A stretch of 64,000 nucleotides of DNA, from NCBI RefSeq assembly GCF_010384365.1, contig NZ_CP048397.1, forward strand, positions 2,728,001 through 2,792,000, in the 5' to 3' direction. Made by a program: the position numbers and the translations under genes. This document shows positions 35,027-44,059 of this stretch, in pieces. Each line of letters starts with the position of its first letter. Positions within the stretch are counted from its first letter, which is position 1. The notes beneath the pieces were generated by a model. The model had not been told where the DNA came from. It worked only from the letters and a program-made list of their open reading frames with translations, and searched no databases. The DNA comes from Streptomyces sp. S4.7. Its GTDB lineage: Bacteria > Actinomycetota > Actinomycetes > Streptomycetales > Streptomycetaceae.

Positions 35027-36373
35027 ATGGCCCTCAAGATCACTGTGATCGGTACCGGCTACCTCGGCGCCACCCACGCCGCGGCCATGGCGGAGCTGGG
35101 CTTCGACGTGCTCGGGCTCGACGTCGTCCCCGAGAAGATCGAGATGCTGACGGCGGCCAGGGCCCCGATGTACGAGCCCGGCCTCGAAGACCTGCTGCGC
35201 AAGCACGTCGCCGGCTTCGAGGGGTCGACCGGCCGGCTGCGCTTCACCTCCTCCTGGGAAGAGGTCGGCGCCTTCGGCGACATCCACTTCGTCTGTGTGA
35301 ACACCCCGCAGAAGCACGGCGAGTACGCGTGCGACATGAGCTATGTGGAAAGCGCCTTCGACTCACTGGCCCCGCGGCTGGGCCGCTCGGCGCTGGTGGT
35401 CGGCAAGTCGACCGTCCCGGTCGGCAGCGCGGAGCGCCTCGCCCGGCGGCTCACCGAGCTGGCACCGGCGGGCGTCGACGTCGAGCTGGCCTGGAACCCG
35501 GAGTTCCTGCGGGAGGGCTTCGCCGTACAGGACACGCTCCACCCGGACCGGATCGTGGTCGGCACGGCGAGCGAGCGCGCCGAGAAGCTGCTGCGCGAGG
35601 TGTACGCGACACCGATCGGGGAGGGATCGCCGTTCGTCGTGACGGACTTCCCGACCTCCGAGCTGGTGAAGACCGCGGCCAACTCCTTCCTCGCCACCAA
35701 GATCTCCTTCATCAACGCGATGGCCGAGGTCTGCGAGGCGGCCGGCGGCGACGTCGTGAAGCTGGCGGAGGCCATCGGCTACGACGAGCGCATCGGGAAG
35801 AAGTTCCTGCGGGCCGGGATCGGCTTCGGCGGCGGCTGTCTGCCCAAGGACATCCGGGCGTTCATGGCGCGGGCGGGCGAGCTGGGCGCGGACCAGGCGC
35901 TGACGTTCCTGCGCGAGGTCGACTCGATCAACATGCGGCGCCGCGGCCACATGGTGGAGCTGGCGCGCGAGGCCGTCGGCGGCGACTCGTCGTTCCTCGG
36001 CAAGCGGGTCGCGGTCCTGGGCGCGACGTTCAAGCCGGACTCGGACGACGTACGGGACTCCCCCGCGCTGAACGTCGCGGGCCAGATCCATCTCCAGGGC
36101 GGTCAGGTGACCGTGTACGACCCCAAGGGCATGGACAACGCGCGCGGGATCTTCCCGACGCTCGGATACGCCGGGTCCGCGCTGGAGGCCGTGCGCGGCG
36201 CCGATGTCGTACTGCACCTGACCGAGTGGAGCGAGTTCCGCGAGCTGGACCCGGCGGAGCTGGGCGAGGCCGTGACACGGCGGCTGATCCTCGACGGGCG
36301 CAACGCGCTGGACCCGGCGGTGTGGCGCGGGGCGGGCTGGACGTACCGGGCGATGGGGCGGCCGAGGGCCTGA
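35027..36373 (+). CDS. UDP-glucose 6-dehydrogenase
   Basis: Oxidises UDP-glucose to UDP-glucuronate with two NAD, supplying acidic sugar for surface polymers. The 448-residue protein has the N-terminal NAD fold (KITVIGTGYLGATHAAAMAE), the central helix with AANSFLATKISFINAMAE, the catalytic cysteine in GIGFGGGCLPKD and the C-terminal UDP domain (VAVLGATFKPDSDDVRDSPA). ATG at 35027 has GGAG 6 bases upstream; longer in-frame starts would cover the leader hairpins. It is divergent from the acyl-CoA dehydrogenase and convergent with the dipeptidase. Confidence 0.94.
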   Translation: MALKITVIGTGYLGATHAAAMAELGFDVLGLDVVPEKIEMLTAARAPMYEPGLEDLLRKHVAGFEGSTGRLRFTSSWEEVGAFGDIHFVCVNTPQKHGEYACDMSYVESAFDSLAPRLGRSALVVGKSTVPVGSAERLARRLTELAPAGVDVELAWNPEFLREGFAVQDTLHPDRIVVGTASERAEKLLREVYATPIGEGSPFVVTDFPTSELVKTAANSFLATKISFINAMAEVCEAAGGDVVKLAEAIGYDERIGKKFLRAGIGFGGGCLPKDIRAFMARAGELGADQALTFLREVDSINMRRRGHMVELAREAVGGDSSFLGKRVAVLGATFKPDSDDVRDSPALNVAGQIHLQGGQVTVYDPKGMDNARGIFPTLGYAGSALEAVRGADVVLHLTEWSEFRELDPAELGEAVTRRLILDGRNALDPAVWRGAGWTYRAMGRPRA

Positions 36374-36433
36374 CCGGGCCCGGCGGAAAGGGCCTCGTGG
36401 AGAAGGCCTTTTGGAAAACGCCCCGGCTCTCGA

Positions 36434-37636
36434 CTACCGGCGGGAGTCGTCCAGTTCCTCGATCGTCGCCGTCGACGGGCCCCGCTCCGATTGCAGTCCG
36501 CGGGCCACGTCCTCCGCCGCGCGCAGCACCCGTACGGCGTTGTGCCAGGTCAGCTTGGAGAGGTCCTCGGGGGACCAGCGGCGGGCGAAGAGTTCGGCGA
36601 TCAGGTTCGGGTAGCCCGCCACGTCGCGAAGGCCCTCCGGCGTGAACGCCGTGCCGTCGAAGTCGCCACCGATGCCGATGTGGTCGATGCCCGCGACCTC
36701 GCGCATGTGGTCCAGGTGGTCGGCGACGGTCGCCGCCGTGGCCGTCGGGCGCGGGTGCTCCTCCTCGTAGGCCCGGTGGATCTTCATCCCGGCCTCGGTG
36801 GTGTCCAGCGGGTGCGCGCCGTGCGCGCGCATGTTGTCGTCGGCGGCCTTCGTCCAGGCGATCGCCTCGGGAAGGATGAACTTCGGTACGAAGGTGGCCA
36901 TCGCCACGCCGCCGTTGGCCGCGAGCCCCGCCAGTACGTCGTCGGGGATGTTGCGCGGGTGGTCGCAGACCGCCCGCGCGGAGGAGTGCGAGAAGAGGAC
37001 CGGCGCGGTGCTCGTGGCGAGCGCGTCGCGCATGGTCGTGGCGGCCACGTGCGAGAGGTCGACCAGCACGCCGGTGCGGTTCATCTCGCGTACGACCTCG
37101 TGGCCGAAGGGCGACAGGCCGCCCACGCCCGGCTCGTCGGTCGCCGAGTCCGCCCACGGGAGGTTGTCGTTGTGCGTGAGCGTCATGTAGCGCACGCCGA
37201 GGGCGTGCAGGGCGCGCAGCGTGGCGAGGGAGTTGTTGATGGAGTGGCCGCCCTCGGCGCCCATCAGGGAGGCGATCCGGCCGGTGCGGCGGGCGTTCTC
37301 CATGTCGTCGGCGGTGCGGGCGGCGGCGAGGTCGTCGGGGTAGCGGGCGATCATGCGCCCGACGACGTCGATCTGCTCCAGGGTCGCGCTGACCGCCGTG
37401 TCGCCGGCCATGTCGGAGCGTACGTACACGGACCAGAACTGCGCCCCGACGCCGCCCGCCCGCAGCCGGGGGATGTCGGTGTGCAGATGCGCCGACTGGT
37501 CGTCGGCGATGTCGCGGCGGTCGAGGTCGTAGCGGACCTGCTCGCGCAGCGCCCACGGCAGGTCGTTGTGCCCGTCGACCACGGGGAAGTCCTCAAGCAG
37601 TTCGCGTGCCTGCTCCAGATAGTCCTCGGCGCCCAT
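36434..37636 (-). CDS. Membrane dipeptidase family (renal-dipeptidase-like) peptidase
   Basis: A 400-residue zinc dipeptidase of family M19, hydrolysing Xaa-Xaa dipeptides including D-amino-acid products. Metal-site motifs are [13 protein letters not shown] (HxD), [13 protein letters not shown] (Glu), [12 protein letters not shown] and [16 protein letters not shown] (His), and [13 protein letters not shown] (Asp). No signal peptide is seen, so it is probably cytoplasmic. ATG at 37636 has GAGG 6 bases upstream. It lies 8 bp past the purE stop, so it is the last gene of a purK-purE-dipeptidase operon. A wall-recycling role is possible but unproven. Confidence 0.92.
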   Translation of the reverse strand: MGAEDYLEQARELLEDFPVVDGHNDLPWALREQVRYDLDRRDIADDQSAHLHTDIPRLRAGGVGAQFWSVYVRSDMAGDTAVSATLEQIDVVGRMIARYPDDLAAARTADDMENARRTGRIASLMGAEGGHSINNSLATLRALHALGVRYMTLTHNDNLPWADSATDEPGVGGLSPFGHEVVREMNRTGVLVDLSHVAATTMRDALATSTAPVLFSHSSARAVCDHPRNIPDDVLAGLAANGGVAMATFVPKFILPEAIAWTKAADDNMRAHGAHPLDTTEAGMKIHRAYEEEHPRPTATAATVADHLDHMREVAGIDHIGIGGDFDGTAFTPEGLRDVAGYPNLIAELFARRWSPEDLSKLTWHNAVRVLRAAEDVARGLQSERGPSTATIEELDDSRR

Positions 37637-37644
37637 GGTGGTCC

Positions 37645-38169
37645 TCACTTCCCGAAGCCGAAGGCGTCGTGACCGGCGACCTTCGCGCGCAGGCGTTTGC
37701 CCTTGTCCGTGGCCTGCTCGCCGAGTTGCCGCTGGAAGTCCTCCATGCGGGCCAGCAGCTCCGGATCGTGCGCGGCGAGGATCCGCGCGGCCAGCAGACC
37801 GGCGTTACGGGCTCCTCCCACGGAGACGGTGGCGACCGGCACCCCGGCGGGCATCTGGACGATCGACAGCAGCGAGTCCATGCCGTCCAGGTACTTCAGC
37901 GGTACGGGGACCCCGATGACCGGCAGCGGCGTGACCGAGGCGAGCATGCCCGGCAGATGGGCCGCGCCGCCGGCGCCCGCGATGATCGCCCTGAGTCCGC
38001 GTCCGGCGGCCTCCTCGCCGTACGCGATCATCTCGCGCGGCATCCGGTGCGCGGAGACGACGTCGACCTCGTAGGGGATCTCGAACTCGTCGAGCGCCTG
38101 GGCGGCGGCCTCCATGACGGGCCAGTCGGAGTCCGACCCCATGACGACGCCGATGAGGGGAGAGCTCAT
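37645..38169 (-). CDS. purE: N5-carboxyaminoimidazole ribonucleotide mutase
   Basis: Moves the carboxyl group from N5-CAIR to make CAIR in purine synthesis. The 174-residue protein has the class I PurE signature: [26 protein letters not shown] with the catalytic His, and [17 protein letters not shown]. It is coupled to purK by a 4-bp ATGA overlap (its start lies within the purK end). The C-terminal extension [20 protein letters not shown] is typical of actinobacteria. Confidence 0.97.
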   Translation of the reverse strand: MSSPLIGVVMGSDSDWPVMEAAAQALDEFEIPYEVDVVSAHRMPREMIAYGEEAAGRGLRAIIAGAGGAAHLPGMLASVTPLPVIGVPVPLKYLDGMDSLLSIVQMPAGVPVATVSVGGARNAGLLAARILAAHDPELLARMEDFQRQLGEQATDKGKRLRAKVAGHDAFGFGK

Positions 38170-39305
38170 GTGGTGATCGTTCCTCGGAGGTATCCGGCGG
38201 CGTGGCGGGCGCGCTCCAGCACGTCGGCCAGGTCGTCACCGTAGGTGTTGACGTGGCCCACCTTGCGGCCGGGCTTCACGTCCTTGCCGTACATGTGGAT
38301 CTTGAGCTGCGGGTCGTGGGCCATGCAGTGCAGATACGCCGCGTACATGTCGGGGTAGTCGCCGCCGAGCACGTTGCACATGACCGTCCACGGGGCGCGC
38401 GGTCGCGGGTCGCCCAGCGGCAGGTCGAGCACGGCCCGTACGTGGTTGGCGAACTGCGAGGTGATCGCGCCGTCCTGGGTCCAGTGGCCGGAGTTGTGCG
38501 GGCGCATGGCCAGCTCGTTGACGAGGATCCGGCCGTCCGCCGTCTCGAACAGCTCGACGGCCAGATGACCGACGACGCCCAGCTCGGCGGCGATGCGCAG
38601 CGCGAGCTGCTGCGCCCGGCCGGACAGTTCCTCGGAGAGACCGGGCGCGGGTGCGATGACGGTGTCGCACACACCGTCGACCTGGCGGGACTCCACGACG
38701 GGGTAGGCGACGGCCTGGCCGTGCGGTGAACGCACGATGTTGGCGGCCAGCTCCCGGACGAAGTCGACCTTCTCCTCGGCCAGCACGGGGACTCCGGCAA
38801 GGAAGGGCTGCTCGGCGTCGATCTCCGACCGGGTGAACCACACGCCCTTGCCGTCGTAGCCGCCGCGCACCGTCTTCAGGATGACGGGGAAGCCGCCCAC
38901 CTCGGCGGCGAAGACCGCGACGTCGGCGGCGTCGGTGACGACGCGATGGCGCGGGGCGGGCACGCCGAGTTCGGTGAGCCGTGCGCGCATCACGCCCTTG
39001 TCCTGCGCGTGGACGAGGGCGTCGGGGCCGGGGCGTACGGGAATGCCGTCCGCCTCCAGGGCGCGCAGGTGCTCGATCGGGACGTGCTCGTGATCGAAGG
39101 TGATCACGTCACAGCCGCGCGCGAAGGCGCGCAGCGTCTCCAGATCGCGGTGGTCACCGACGACCACGTCGCCCACCACCTGCGCGGCGGAGTCCTGAGG
39201 GGTCTCGCTGAGGAGCTTGAATCTGAGGCCGAGGGGGATGCCCGCCTCGTGGGTCATACGGGCGAGCTGACCGCCGCCGACCATGCCGACTACCGGGAAC
39301 GTCAC
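38166..39305 (-). CDS. purK: 5-(carboxyamino)imidazole ribonucleotide synthase
   Basis: ATP- and bicarbonate-dependent carboxylation of AIR to N5-CAIR, the step before purE. This 379-residue ATP-grasp enzyme begins [20 protein letters not shown] and contains [30 protein letters not shown] (ATP loop) and [20 protein letters not shown] (metal and phosphate site). GTG start. It is the first gene of the leftward purK-purE-dipeptidase unit, divergent from the GtrA gene across 252 bp that show GC-rich direct repeats (GGACCGGGTC) but no clear promoter. Confidence 0.97.
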   Translation of the reverse strand: MTFPVVGMVGGGQLARMTHEAGIPLGLRFKLLSETPQDSAAQVVGDVVVGDHRDLETLRAFARGCDVITFDHEHVPIEHLRALEADGIPVRPGPDALVHAQDKGVMRARLTELGVPAPRHRVVTDAADVAVFAAEVGGFPVILKTVRGGYDGKGVWFTRSEIDAEQPFLAGVPVLAEEKVDFVRELAANIVRSPHGQAVAYPVVESRQVDGVCDTVIAPAPGLSEELSGRAQQLALRIAAELGVVGHLAVELFETADGRILVNELAMRPHNSGHWTQDGAITSQFANHVRAVLDLPLGDPRPRAPWTVMCNVLGGDYPDMYAAYLHCMAHDPQLKIHMYGKDVKPGRKVGHVNTYGDDLADVLERARHAAGYLRGTITT

Positions 39306-39557
39306 ACACCCAGGGTATCCGGCGCCCGGCCGGGGTCCCTCGTCCGGACCGGGCCGGGTCGGACCGGGTCGGTGACAGCGGCTCCGGGGGACGCGGGCCC
39401 GACAAGATCCGGACGGGGGACTCCGCGCCCGGTCCGGTGGTTAGAGTGGGTCGGTCGGTGGCGTCGCGGCGTCGGGGGGATTCGACCGACGAGACCGCGT
39501 CGTCGCCGTCATGGACGTCTTCGACGGAACACCGACCGGACGGGGCTGAGCGGCCAC

Positions 39558-40100
39558 ATGACTCCCGCGCCTTCGCGGCGACAGACCCCACTGGAGCGGC
39601 TGTCCCTGCTCACCCGTGAGATCGCCAAGTTCGGCGCGGTCGGCGGGGTGGGCCTGCTGGTCAATCTGGCGGTCTTCAACCTCGTACGGCACACGACCGA
39701 GCTCCAGGTGGTCCGGGCCAGCATCCTGGCGACCGTCGTCGCGATCGCCTGCAACTACGTGGGCTTCCGCCACTTCGCCTACCGGGACCGCGACAAGAGC
39801 CGCCGTACGAAGGAGCTGACGCTCTTCCTGCTGTTCAGCGCGGTCGGGCTGGTCATCGAGAACGGGGTGCTCTACACGGCGACCTACGGGTTCGGCTGGG
39901 ACGGGCCGTTGCAGAGCAACGTGTTCAAGTTCCTCGGCATCGGCGTGGCGACGCTGTTCCGCTTCTGGTCGTACCGCACCTGGGTGTTCCGCAGGCTCCA
40001 GCCGGAGCCCGAGCCGGCCCCGGTGGCGGACGGACGGCGCGAGCCGGAGCCCGGCCGGGTCAACGGACGGCGCGAGCCGGAGCCCGGCCGGGTCATCTGA
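39558..40100 (+). CDS. GtrA family membrane protein
   Basis: A 180-residue protein with four membrane segments (about 22-130) of the GtrA/DPMS type, which flip or assist polyprenyl-linked sugars across the membrane. Family segments are IAKFGAVGGVGLLVNLAVFN and CNYVGFRHFAYRD. The charged C-terminal tail contains a perfect 11-residue duplication (GRREPEPGRV) caused by a 33-bp tandem repeat. The stop codon lies inside the 3' end of the convergent histidine kinase gene (8-bp overlap). In mycobacteria a GtrA protein also follows purK. Confidence 0.9.
   Translation: MTPAPSRRQTPLERLSLLTREIAKFGAVGGVGLLVNLAVFNLVRHTTELQVVRASILATVVAIACNYVGFRHFAYRDRDKSRRTKELTLFLLFSAVGLVIENGVLYTATYGFGWDGPLQSNVFKFLGIGVATLFRFWSYRTWVFRRLQPEPEPAPVADGRREPEPGRVNGRREPEPGRVI
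40030..40095. repeat. Perfect 33-bp tandem duplication in the GtrA gene
   Basis: Bases 40030-40062 and 40063-40095 are identical. The unit adds 11 residues to the Pro/Glu/Arg-rich tail and also overlaps the end of the histidine kinase gene on the other strand. Confidence 0.9.
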
Positions 40101-41358
40101 CGGTCTTCTTCGGCTCCTTGCGCTCCCGTACCTCACGGCTCAGGAACAGCGCGAAGACCGGCGGCTGCTGCTGGAGCAGTTCGAGCCGCCCGCCGTCCGC
40201 CTCCGCCAGGTCGCGGGCGACCGCGAGCCCGATGCCCGTCGAGTTGTGCCCGCTGATCGCGCGCTCGAAGATCCGCGACCCGAGGTCGGCCGGTACGCCG
40301 GGGCCCTCGTCCGTCACCTCGATCACGGCCTGGTTGCCGGTGATCCGGCTGCGCAGGGCGACGGTGCCGCCGCCGTGCATCAGGGAGTTCTCGATCAGCG
40401 CGGCGAGGACCTGGGCGACGGCGCCGGGGGTGCCGACGGCCCGCATGTGCTGGGTGCCGGAGCAGACGATCGCGCGGCCGGCGCTGCGGTAGGCCGGGCG
40501 CCACTCCTCGATCTGCTGCTGCACGACGTCGTCGAGATCGAAGACGATCGCCGAACCGGTCCGGACGTCGCGCGAGTTGGTGAGCAGCCGCTCCACCACG
40601 TCGGTCAGCCGCTCGACCTGTGTGAGCGCGATCGTCGCCTCCTCCTTGACGATGTCCGGGTCGTCGGTGGTGGAGATCTCCTCCAGGCGCATGGAGAGCG
40701 CGGTCAGCGGAGTACGGAGCTGGTGGGAGGCGTCGGCGGCGAGCCGGCGCTCGGCGGTGAGCATCCGCGCGATCCGTTCCGCGCTGGCGTCGAGCACGTC
40801 GGCGACCCGGTCCAGCTCGGGCACGGCGTACCGCTTGTGACGGGGGCGCGGGTCCCCGGAGCCGAGGCGTTCGGCGGTCTCGGCGAGGTCGGTGAGCGGT
40901 GACGCGAGCTTGTTGGCCTGGCGTACGGCGAGCAGGACGGCGGCGACGACGGCGAGCAGCGCCACCGCGCCGATGATCAGCAGAGTGCGGCCGAGTTCGC
41001 GGGTGACGGACGCGCGGGACTCCTCGACCGTGACGGTCTCGCCCTGCTCGCCCTCGGCGCTGCCCCGGATGACACCGCCCTCGGGGGGCGCGCCGATCTC
41101 GACGGTCGGGCGGCCCGGGATCTCGACCTTGGCGTACCGCTCGCCGTTGATCTGCTCCCGCAGGATCGCCTCGGTGACGCGCTCGCCGCCGAGCAGCCGG
41201 CTGTCGACGATGCTGACCAGCCGTACCGCCTCCAGGTCGACGCTCTCCTGGGCGCTGCTGCTGATGGTGCGGGTCTCGACGATGACGAGCGAGACCCCGA
41301 AGACGGCGATGACGACGAGCACCACGGCGAGCGTGGAGTTGATCAGACGACGGCGCAC
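40093..41358 (-). CDS. Two-component sensor histidine kinase
   Basis: A 421-residue kinase with membrane helices at about 7-28 and 125-146 flanking a 95-residue extracellular sensor, a HAMP region (about 147-200), a dimerisation helix with the phosphorylated His212 in DASHQLRTPLTAL, and an ATPase domain (ALIENSLMHGG, DEGPGVPADLG, STGIGLAVARDL). GTG start. It is transcribed with the response regulator gene 89 bp upstream. The external signal is unknown. Its last eight bases overlap the convergent GtrA gene. Confidence 0.94.
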   Translation of the reverse strand: MRRRLINSTLAVVLVVIAVFGVSLVIVETRTISSSAQESVDLEAVRLVSIVDSRLLGGERVTEAILREQINGERYAKVEIPGRPTVEIGAPPEGGVIRGSAEGEQGETVTVEESRASVTRELGRTLLIIGAVALLAVVAAVLLAVRQANKLASPLTDLAETAERLGSGDPRPRHKRYAVPELDRVADVLDASAERIARMLTAERRLAADASHQLRTPLTALSMRLEEISTTDDPDIVKEEATIALTQVERLTDVVERLLTNSRDVRTGSAIVFDLDDVVQQQIEEWRPAYRSAGRAIVCSGTQHMRAVGTPGAVAQVLAALIENSLMHGGGTVALRSRITGNQAVIEVTDEGPGVPADLGSRIFERAISGHNSTGIGLAVARDLAEADGGRLELLQQQPPVFALFLSREVRERKEPKKTVR

Positions 41359-41447
41359 TGTGCCCTACTCTGCTCGGCCGGTCCTGCGCGGTGCCCGGTC
41401 CTGCCGGATCACCGGGCTCGGACCGGACCGGACCTGCCCGGCCCGGC

Positions 41448-42125
41448 TCAGCTCTTCTCGAAGCGGAATCCGACGCCCCGGACCGTCGCGATGTACCGCG
41501 GGTTCGCCGCGTCGTCGCCCAGCTTCTTGCGGAGCCACGAGATGTGCATGTCGAGGGTCTTCGTGGACGACCACCAGGTGGTGTCCCAGACCTCGCGCAT
41601 CAGCTGGTCGCGGGTGACGACCCGGCCCGCGTCCCTGACCAGGACCCGCAGCAGGTCGAACTCCTTCGCGGTGAGCTGGAGCTCCTCCTCGCCCATCCAG
41701 GCCCGGTGCGACTCGACGTCGATGCGGACGCCGTGCGTGGCGGGCGACGCGGCCGGTTCGCTCGCGCCGCGCCGGAGCAGGGCCCGTACCCGGGCGAGCA
41801 GCTCGGCCAGCCGGAACGGCTTGGTCACGTAGTCGTCGGCGCCGGCGTCGAGGCCGACGACGGTGTCTACCTCGTCGGCGCGGGCGGTCAGCACCAGCAG
41901 AGGTACGGAGTGGCCCTCGGAGCGCAGTCTGCGGGCCACTTCGAGGCCGTCCATGCCGGGCAGCCCGAGGTCGAGTACGACCAGGTCCACGCCGCCCTGG
42001 AGGCCGGCTTCGAGCGCGGTGGGACCGTCTTCGCGTACCTCCACCTCGTAGCCCTCCCTGCGCAGGGCGCGGGCCAGCGGCTCAGAGATGGACGCGTCGT
42101 CCTCGGCGAGCAGTACACGGGTCAT
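41448..42125 (-). CDS. OmpR-type response regulator
   Basis: A 225-residue DNA-binding regulator. The receiver domain (1-120) carries D9/D10, phospho-acceptor D52 in VVLDLGLPGMDG and K102 in DYVTKPF. The winged-helix effector domain (about 130-225) contains LTAKEFDLLRVLVRDAGRVV and ends GVGFRFEKS. ATG at 42125 gives the standard MTRVLLAEDDAS start; a longer in-frame start at 42254 adds residues that do not fit the family. It works with the adjacent histidine kinase. Targets are unknown; the divergent POT transporter gene is a candidate. Confidence 0.95.
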   Translation of the reverse strand: MTRVLLAEDDASISEPLARALRREGYEVEVREDGPTALEAGLQGGVDLVVLDLGLPGMDGLEVARRLRSEGHSVPLLVLTARADEVDTVVGLDAGADDYVTKPFRLAELLARVRALLRRGASEPAASPATHGVRIDVESHRAWMGEEELQLTAKEFDLLRVLVRDAGRVVTRDQLMREVWDTTWWSSTKTLDMHISWLRKKLGDDAANPRYIATVRGVGFRFEKS

Positions 42126-42301
42126 GAGGTGATGGTAGTCCGCGCGGCGGAGCGGCCGGGCGGTGATCGCCGATGCCTGTGGCTCCGGCAGGTGATTGGG
42201 CCGGCTGCCTTCGAAAGTGGTTCGTGGTTCCTGAGGGCACCTGTGATCCATCACTCAAGTCCTTCCATATACCCCTCTGTCGTCCCGAATACCGCACTGT
42301 C

Positions 42302-42358
42302 ATGCCGTATGGTGGCCTGGCTCTTCGTACGACCGGTTGGGGACCTTTGGCGGCTTGA
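42302..42358 (+). CDS. Possible 18-residue leader ORF before the POT transporter gene
   Basis: A small ORF starting MPYGGLALRTTGWGPLAA ends inside the first arm of the terminator hairpin at 42339-42377, an arrangement that could couple translation to attenuation. No clear ribosome site is visible and the amino acids do not point to one metabolite, so it may not be expressed. Confidence 0.25.
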   Translation: MPYGGLALRTTGWGPLAA

Positions 42359-42377
42359 GAGCCGAAGGTCCCCTTTT
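42339..42377 (+). terminator. Intrinsic terminator inside the POT transporter leader
   Basis: GGGGACCTTTGGC (42339-42351) pairs with GCCGAAGGTCCCC (42361-42373), 13 bp with one G-U pair and a 9-nt loop, followed by TTTT (42374-42377). It lies just 30 bp before the transporter start. The nearest upstream gene runs the other way, so the terminator would act on the transporter's own transcript or on a short RNA. Confidence 0.75.
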
Positions 42378-42406
42378 CATGAACCCGAGCAAGCAAGGAT
42401 CCCCCC

Positions 42407-43957
42407 ATGGCGTCCAGCCTCACCGAGGACTCCCCCGAACCACCCGGCGGTCCCCACGCCCCCGGCCCCCGCACCAGCCCCGAGAAGACGTTCTTCGGCC
42501 ACCCGCGCGGTCTGGCCACGCTCTTCATGACGGAGATGTGGGAACGCTTCAGCTTCTACGGCATGAGGGCTCTGCTCACGATCTATCTGCTCTCCGGCGG
42601 CCCCGACGCCTCGAAGGGGCTCCAGGAGGGCGGTCTGGGGCTGACCCTGGCCACCACGACCGCGATCTACTCGATCTATCTGTCGATGGTCTATCTGCTG
42701 GCCATGCCCGGCGGCTGGCTCGGCGACCGGGTCTGGGGCCCGCGCAAGACCGTGACGATCGCGGCCTGCACCATCATGGTGGGCCATCTGACGCTCGCAC
42801 TGCCGGGCTCGGGCACCTTCTTCGCCGGTCTGGCGCTGGTGGCGCTCGGCTCGGGGCTGCTGAAGTCCAACATCTCCACGATGGTCGGCCATCTCTACGA
42901 CGGGCCGAACGACCCGCGCCGCGACGGCGGGTTCACCATCTTCTACATGGGCATCAACATCGGTGCCTTCTTCGCGCCGCTGATCATCGGCACGGTCGGT
43001 GAGAAGTACAGCTGGCACCTCGGCTTCGCGCTCGCGGCCCTCGGCATGGGAATCGGTCTGATCCAGTTCCTGGCCGGTACGAAGCACCTGGCGCCGCGCA
43101 GCAGTGTCGTCCCGATGCCGCTATCGCGCGAGGAGCGCGCGAGCTGGCTGACCAAGGGTCTGACATGGCTGCTGATCGGCTCGGTCTTCTACGGAGGCGT
43201 CGTCTTCACCGGCAACTTCACCCTGAACTGGGCGATGGTGCCGCTGACGCTCGCGGGCATCGTCATCCCGGCCGGGGTGCTGATCCGGATAAGGCGCGAC
43301 AAGGATCTGACGCCGGTCGAGCAGACCAGGATGTCCGGGTACATCTGGTTCTTCGTCGCGGCCGCGGTCTTCTGGATGATCTACGACCAGGGCGGGTCGA
43401 CGATCCAGGCGTTCGGTACGACGAAGGCCGCCGACCACGTCTTCGGTATCGGTTTCCCGACGTCCTGGTACCAGTCGCTGAACCCCGTGTTCATCATGGC
43501 GCTGGCCCCGGTGGTCGCCTGGTTCTGGCTCTGGCTGAACCGGCAGGGCAAGGAGCCGAGCACGGTCGTGAAGTTCGCCGCGGGGCTGCTCTTCGTCGGC
43601 GTCTCGTTCTTCTTCTTCCTGATCCCGCTGGTCCTGGCCGCCGACGGCACCCTGGTCAGTCCGGTGTGGCTGGTGGGGATCTATCTGATCCAGACCGTCG
43701 GGGAGCTGTGCGTCTCGCCGGTGGGCCTGTCGGTGACGACGAAGATGGCTCCGGCCAAGTACGCCAGTCAGATGATGGGCGTCTGGTTCCTGGCGGTGAC
43801 GGCCGGCGACTCGGTGACGGGGATGCTCTCCATCGCCGGTGTCGATCTGAGCCGTACGGGGGTGGTCGCCGTGGAGGCGCTGCTGGCGTCGCTGGCGGGC
43901 TTCGCGATCTTCATGTACCGCAGGAAGGTGCGGGCACTGATGGGCGACGTGCGGTGA
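42407..43957 (+). CDS. Proton-dependent oligopeptide transporter (POT/PTR2 family)
   Basis: A 516-residue MFS-type di/tripeptide-proton symporter with about 14 membrane segments. The helix-1 proton-coupling motif ExxERF is intact (E43-M-W-E46-R47-F48), followed by SFYGMRALLTIYLL and, later, NIGAFFAPLIIGTVGEKYSW. ATG at 42407 has AAGGA about 8 bases upstream. The 280-bp divergent region shared with the response regulator contains a complete terminator in the leader. A bidirectional terminator separates it from the ATPase gene downstream. Confidence 0.94.
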   Translation: MASSLTEDSPEPPGGPHAPGPRTSPEKTFFGHPRGLATLFMTEMWERFSFYGMRALLTIYLLSGGPDASKGLQEGGLGLTLATTTAIYSIYLSMVYLLAMPGGWLGDRVWGPRKTVTIAACTIMVGHLTLALPGSGTFFAGLALVALGSGLLKSNISTMVGHLYDGPNDPRRDGGFTIFYMGINIGAFFAPLIIGTVGEKYSWHLGFALAALGMGIGLIQFLAGTKHLAPRSSVVPMPLSREERASWLTKGLTWLLIGSVFYGGVVFTGNFTLNWAMVPLTLAGIVIPAGVLIRIRRDKDLTPVEQTRMSGYIWFFVAAAVFWMIYDQGGSTIQAFGTTKAADHVFGIGFPTSWYQSLNPVFIMALAPVVAWFWLWLNRQGKEPSTVVKFAAGLLFVGVSFFFFLIPLVLAADGTLVSPVWLVGIYLIQTVGELCVSPVGLSVTTKMAPAKYASQMMGVWFLAVTAGDSVTGMLSIAGVDLSRTGVVAVEALLASLAGFAIFMYRRKVRALMGDVR

Positions 43958-43989
43958 CACACCGCCGAGCCGGGCGGGCCGCACGGAGT

Positions 43990-44016
43990 CGGGCGGGCTC
44001 CGAGGGAGCCCGCCCG
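43990..44016. terminator. Bidirectional terminator
   Basis: A perfect 12-bp stem CGGGCGGGCTCC with a GAG loop lies between the convergent transporter and ATPase genes. Confidence 0.75.
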
Positions 44017-44059
44017 GCGGTCGAGGGCGCGCGCGGCGCCCGGAGAGAAGGGTCGTGCG

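Noticed and set aside
36374..36433. A third copy of the inverted-repeat element between UDP-glucose dehydrogenase and the dipeptidase
   Set aside because: The 60-bp convergent gap has a short AAGGCC-type imperfect hairpin but no match to the element's termini or interior.
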